64,000 bases of DNA from Streptomyces asoensis (GTDB lineage Bacteria; Actinomycetota; Actinomycetes; Streptomycetales; Streptomycetaceae): positions 1,054,001 to 1,118,000 of the forward strand of contig NZ_BNEB01000005.1 in NCBI RefSeq assembly GCF_016860545.1, given 5' to 3'. The first letter of the stretch is position 1. Every line of letters begins with the position of its first letter. Under the pieces are notes generated by a model. That model made no database searches. It worked only from the letters and a program-made list of their open reading frames with translations, and was not told the origin of the DNA. Shown here one piece after another: positions 61,597-64,000 of this stretch. The translations under genes were made by a program, and so were the position numbers.

Positions 61597-62682
61597 ATGA
61601 CCGCCCGATACTGCTCGCTCGCCCCGCAGTCGGTCCCCGTGTACGCGCCGGGGCTGGCCGCAGAGCGGCTCGGCGCGCTTCTGAGCGGGCGGCGGATGTG
61701 GGTCAACGGCACCGTGCTGCACTACTGCTTCTTCGACCGTGAGAGCGACGCGTCGGTGATCGCGCTGCCGGGCACCGGGGAGACCCGCCGGGTCTCGTGG
61801 GTCGGCGGCGAGGAGCAGCGGGAGGTCGTGCGGGACTGCTTCCGTGAGTGGCGGGACCTGGGCATCGGCGTGGTCTTCAGGGAGGTCGCGGACCGCTCGG
61901 AGGCGGAGCTGCGCATCGGCTTCCAGGCGGGGGGCGGCTCCTGGTCGGCGGTGGGCCGCGACGCGCTGTCGGCGGGCCTCAACGAGCGCACCATGAACTT
62001 CGGCTGGGACCTGACCGCGCCGGGCGAACGCGCGACGGCGCTGCACGAGATCGGGCACGCGCTCGGCATGCAGCACGAACACCAGAGCCCGTTCGCCGGT
62101 CTGCACTGGGACGACGAGGCCGTGTACGCCGATCTGGCGGGCCCGCCGAACTACTGGAGCCGGTCGCGCACCGACGTCAACGTCCTGCGCAAACTGGATC
62201 CGGCCGAGGTCAACGGATCGGTGTGGGACTCCCAGTCCATCATGGAGTACGCCTTCCCGGCGGGCCTCATCCTGGAGCCGGAGCAGTTCCGCGGGGGCGT
62301 GCACCCGTCGGGCGGGTTGTCGCCGATGGACAAGGAGTTCGTCCTCGGCTGGTACCCGCCGCCCGCGACGCCGCGGCCGCCCGCGCTGGTGCCGTACCGG
62401 TCGGCGGCGCTGTCGCTGGCGCCGGGGGAACAGGCGGACTTCACCGTCGAGCCGCGTGAGACCCGCGAGTACACCGTCGCCACGTTCGGTGCGAGCGACT
62501 CGATGGCCGTGCTGTTCGAGGAACGGGACGGCGAGCCCCGCTTCCTCGCGGGGCACGACGACGGGGGCACCGCGCACAACGCCACGATCCGGGCCCGGCT
62601 GGTGAAGGGCCGCCGCTACGTCGTGCGCGTACGCCTGTACTCCGGCTGGGGTTCGGGCGAGACGGCACTCATGTGCTGGTGA
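61597..62682 (+). CDS. Zinc metalloprotease (metzincin-like) without signal peptide
   Basis: 361 residues. The zinc site HEIGHALGMQHEH (H150, E151, H154, H160) fits HExxHxxGxxH of metzincins, and SIMEYA supplies the Met-turn. The preceding part (WVNGTVLHYCFF, then FREWRDLGIGVVFREV) resembles astacin/M12A-type catalytic domains. Residues 255-361 are a C-terminal beta-sandwich-like domain (ADFTVEPRETREYTVATFG) of the pre-peptidase C-terminal kind. There is no signal peptide, which is unusual for this class. The gene is divergent from the LuxR regulator, its likely controller. Confidence 0.85.
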   Translation: MTARYCSLAPQSVPVYAPGLAAERLGALLSGRRMWVNGTVLHYCFFDRESDASVIALPGTGETRRVSWVGGEEQREVVRDCFREWRDLGIGVVFREVADRSEAELRIGFQAGGGSWSAVGRDALSAGLNERTMNFGWDLTAPGERATALHEIGHALGMQHEHQSPFAGLHWDDEAVYADLAGPPNYWSRSRTDVNVLRKLDPAEVNGSVWDSQSIMEYAFPAGLILEPEQFRGGVHPSGGLSPMDKEFVLGWYPPPATPRPPALVPYRSAALSLAPGEQADFTVEPRETREYTVATFGASDSMAVLFEERDGEPRFLAGHDDGGTAHNATIRARLVKGRRYVVRVRLYSGWGSGETALMCW

Positions 62683-62726
62683 GCCGCAAGGCCACACGAA
62701 GACCGCAGTCCGGCGCCGGGGGGTGC

Positions 62727-62770
62727 GCCGGGGGCACGTCGCCTTCGGGGGAGGGAGACGTGTCCCCGGC
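62727..62770. terminator. Hairpin terminator between convergent genes
   Basis: A 14-bp stem with one G-U pair (62727-62740 with 62757-62770) and a 16-base loop, between the metalloprotease and the monooxygenase genes. Confidence 0.75.
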
Positions 62771-62818
62771 CGCACCGGCGCCTCGGCCCCGCGGCAGCCG
62801 TCGGCGGTCGGCCCGGGG

Positions 62819-63952
62819 TCAGTGGCCCCGGCGGCGCCACTCCCGCGCGAGCAGTTCGTAGGAGCGGACACGGTCCGCGTGGCCGTGGGTGAGGGTGGTG
62901 ACCAGCAGTTCGTCGGCGCCGGTGGCCTCCTGGAGCTGCTCCAGGAGGTCGGCCACCCGGGCCGGGGAGCCGACGAACCGGGTGTCGATCCGGTCCTGGA
63001 CGAGATCCCGGTCCTCCTCGGTCCAGACGTGGGCGCGTGCCTCCTCGGGCGTCGGGTAGGGGACGGCGCCCTCGGCGGTGCGGATGCTGCGCACCCACAG
63101 GCCGTAGCCGGCGGCGAGTTCGCTGGCGCGGTCGTCGTCCTCGGCGACGACGACGTCGGCGGAGACACTGACGTACGGCGTGTCCAGGGCGGCGGACGGT
63201 TTGAAGCGGGCCCGGTAGCCGTCCACCGCCTCCAGGACGGTGGCGGGGCTGACGTGGTAGTTCGCGGCGAAGCGCAGCCCCCGGTCACCCGCGACCTGCG
63301 CGCTCTGTCCGCCGCTGCTGCCCAGGATCCACACGTCGACGTCGGCACCCTCGCCGGGTACGACATGTGCCTCGACGCCCTCCGGGGAGCGGTAGGTGCC
63401 GGCCAGCAGGGCGAGGACGTCGTCGACCTGCTCGGCGTAGTCCTGCGACTCGGCGTGGGGCAGCAGGAGCAGTCTGCGGTGCAGGGCGATCCGCGGCGAG
63501 CCCAGGAGGCGTTCGAAGGAGAAGCGGGGCGGGATCAGCAGGCCGTTGGGGGCCCGGCCGTCGACGACCGGGGTGGCCGCGGGCGGCGGACTCCCCGGCT
63601 CGCCGGGCGGCCGGCCGCCCGAGCGGCCGAGGCCCAGGTCGAAGCGGCCGGGGTGCAGCGCGTCGAGCAGGCCGAACTCCTCCACCGTGGACAGGGCGGT
63701 GCGGTGGCCCAGCTGTACGGCGCCCGAGCCGAGCCGGATGGTGGAGGTGGCGGCCGCGGTCAGGGCCAGGAGGACGGCCGGGGACGTGCCCGCGACACCG
63801 GGGTTGAGGTGGTGCTCGGCGAACCAGTAGCGGGCGTATCCGAGGCCTTCGGTCCGCCGGGCCAGGTCGATGGAGTTGCGCAGGGCCTGCGCGGCCGTCG
63901 ATCCGGAGGAGACGGGCACCAGGTCGAGGACGCCGAGCGGGATCTCAGTCAC
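62819..63952 (-). CDS. LLM-class flavin-dependent oxidoreductase
   Basis: 377 residues, a bacterial-luciferase-like TIM-barrel protein using FMN or F420. Seen are YARYWFAEHHLNPGVAGTSP near the N-terminus, RLGSGAVQLGHRTALSTVEE, the VWILGSSGGQSAQVAGDRGL block and the C-terminal LLVTTLTHGHADRVRSYELL. The substrate is unknown. GTG 63952 follows GGAGG. The remaining 48 bases of the window are upstream sequence with no further gene. Confidence 0.9.
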   Translation of the reverse strand: MTEIPLGVLDLVPVSSGSTAAQALRNSIDLARRTEGLGYARYWFAEHHLNPGVAGTSPAVLLALTAAATSTIRLGSGAVQLGHRTALSTVEEFGLLDALHPGRFDLGLGRSGGRPPGEPGSPPPAATPVVDGRAPNGLLIPPRFSFERLLGSPRIALHRRLLLLPHAESQDYAEQVDDVLALLAGTYRSPEGVEAHVVPGEGADVDVWILGSSGGQSAQVAGDRGLRFAANYHVSPATVLEAVDGYRARFKPSAALDTPYVSVSADVVVAEDDDRASELAAGYGLWVRSIRTAEGAVPYPTPEEARAHVWTEEDRDLVQDRIDTRFVGSPARVADLLEQLQEATGADELLVTTLTHGHADRVRSYELLAREWRRRGH

Positions 63953-64000
63953 AGGCCGCCTCCCCCACGGCCGGCGGACGGGTGGCGGCGCGGGGCCTCA

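Overview
The window is a 64 kb piece of a Streptomyces (or very close actinomycete) chromosome. Base composition is very GC-rich with G/C-ending codons, many genes start with GTG, and terminators are long GC hairpins without a U-tract. The gene set fits too: a monomeric isocitrate dehydrogenase, actinobacterial ADP-glucose enzymes, an SCO6745-type protein, three DUF5994 paralogues and a large LuxR ATPase regulator. I saw no rRNA, tRNA, CRISPR array, insertion sequence, integrase or phage gene.

Layout. 1-14100 is mostly metabolism: a gene cut by the left edge, a degenerate HD-fold protein, two short-chain dehydrogenases, a wax-ester/diacylglycerol acyltransferase, a (2Fe-2S) FhuF-like protein followed by glgA and glgC, a DMT-type membrane protein, a secreted Rpf-LysM-M23 cell wall enzyme, gnd, a proline-rich mini-protein, a GNAT enzyme and panD. 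14300-19800 holds an SPFH (slipin) protein, CorA, a small membrane protein and three DUF5994 genes, one of them frameshifted. 19860-23490 is a persulfide-detoxification module: a CstR/CsoR-type repressor, two rhodanese proteins, a TauE/TSUP exporter and a CstB-like persulfide dioxygenase-rhodanese. Three TACCCC-N2-GGGGTA-like operators lie in its control regions. 23700-24730 is a GNAT gene overlapping a second IF-1 gene.

24860-35076 is a 3234-residue Rhs/YD-repeat polymorphic toxin with a HINT domain and a predicted YwqJ-like deaminase tip, followed 14 bp later by a small candidate immunity gene. 35675-43454 carries two tandem secreted beta-propeller lectin-like proteins and a secreted sialidase with three LamG-like modules. 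43500-53830 has an SCO6745 protein behind a 16-bp palindrome, an ABC exporter behind a SoxR-type promoter with a 19-bp spacer, a UPF0104 membrane protein, an MscS channel, a secreted M1 peptidase, icd and an N-formylglutamate amidohydrolase.

53961-62682 is the most unusual region. A TPR-CHAT (caspase-like) protease stands divergent from an operon of an intracellular subtilisin, a sigma-70 factor and an unknown 179-residue protein; next to it are a LuxR ATPase regulator and a cytoplasmic-looking zinc metalloprotease. The parts suggest a protease-gated transcription response, loosely like the TPR-CHAT/sigma arrangement of type III-E CRISPR but without CRISPR. The window ends with a luciferase-like monooxygenase gene.

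All names come from reading motifs and remembered family architecture; no database search was run.
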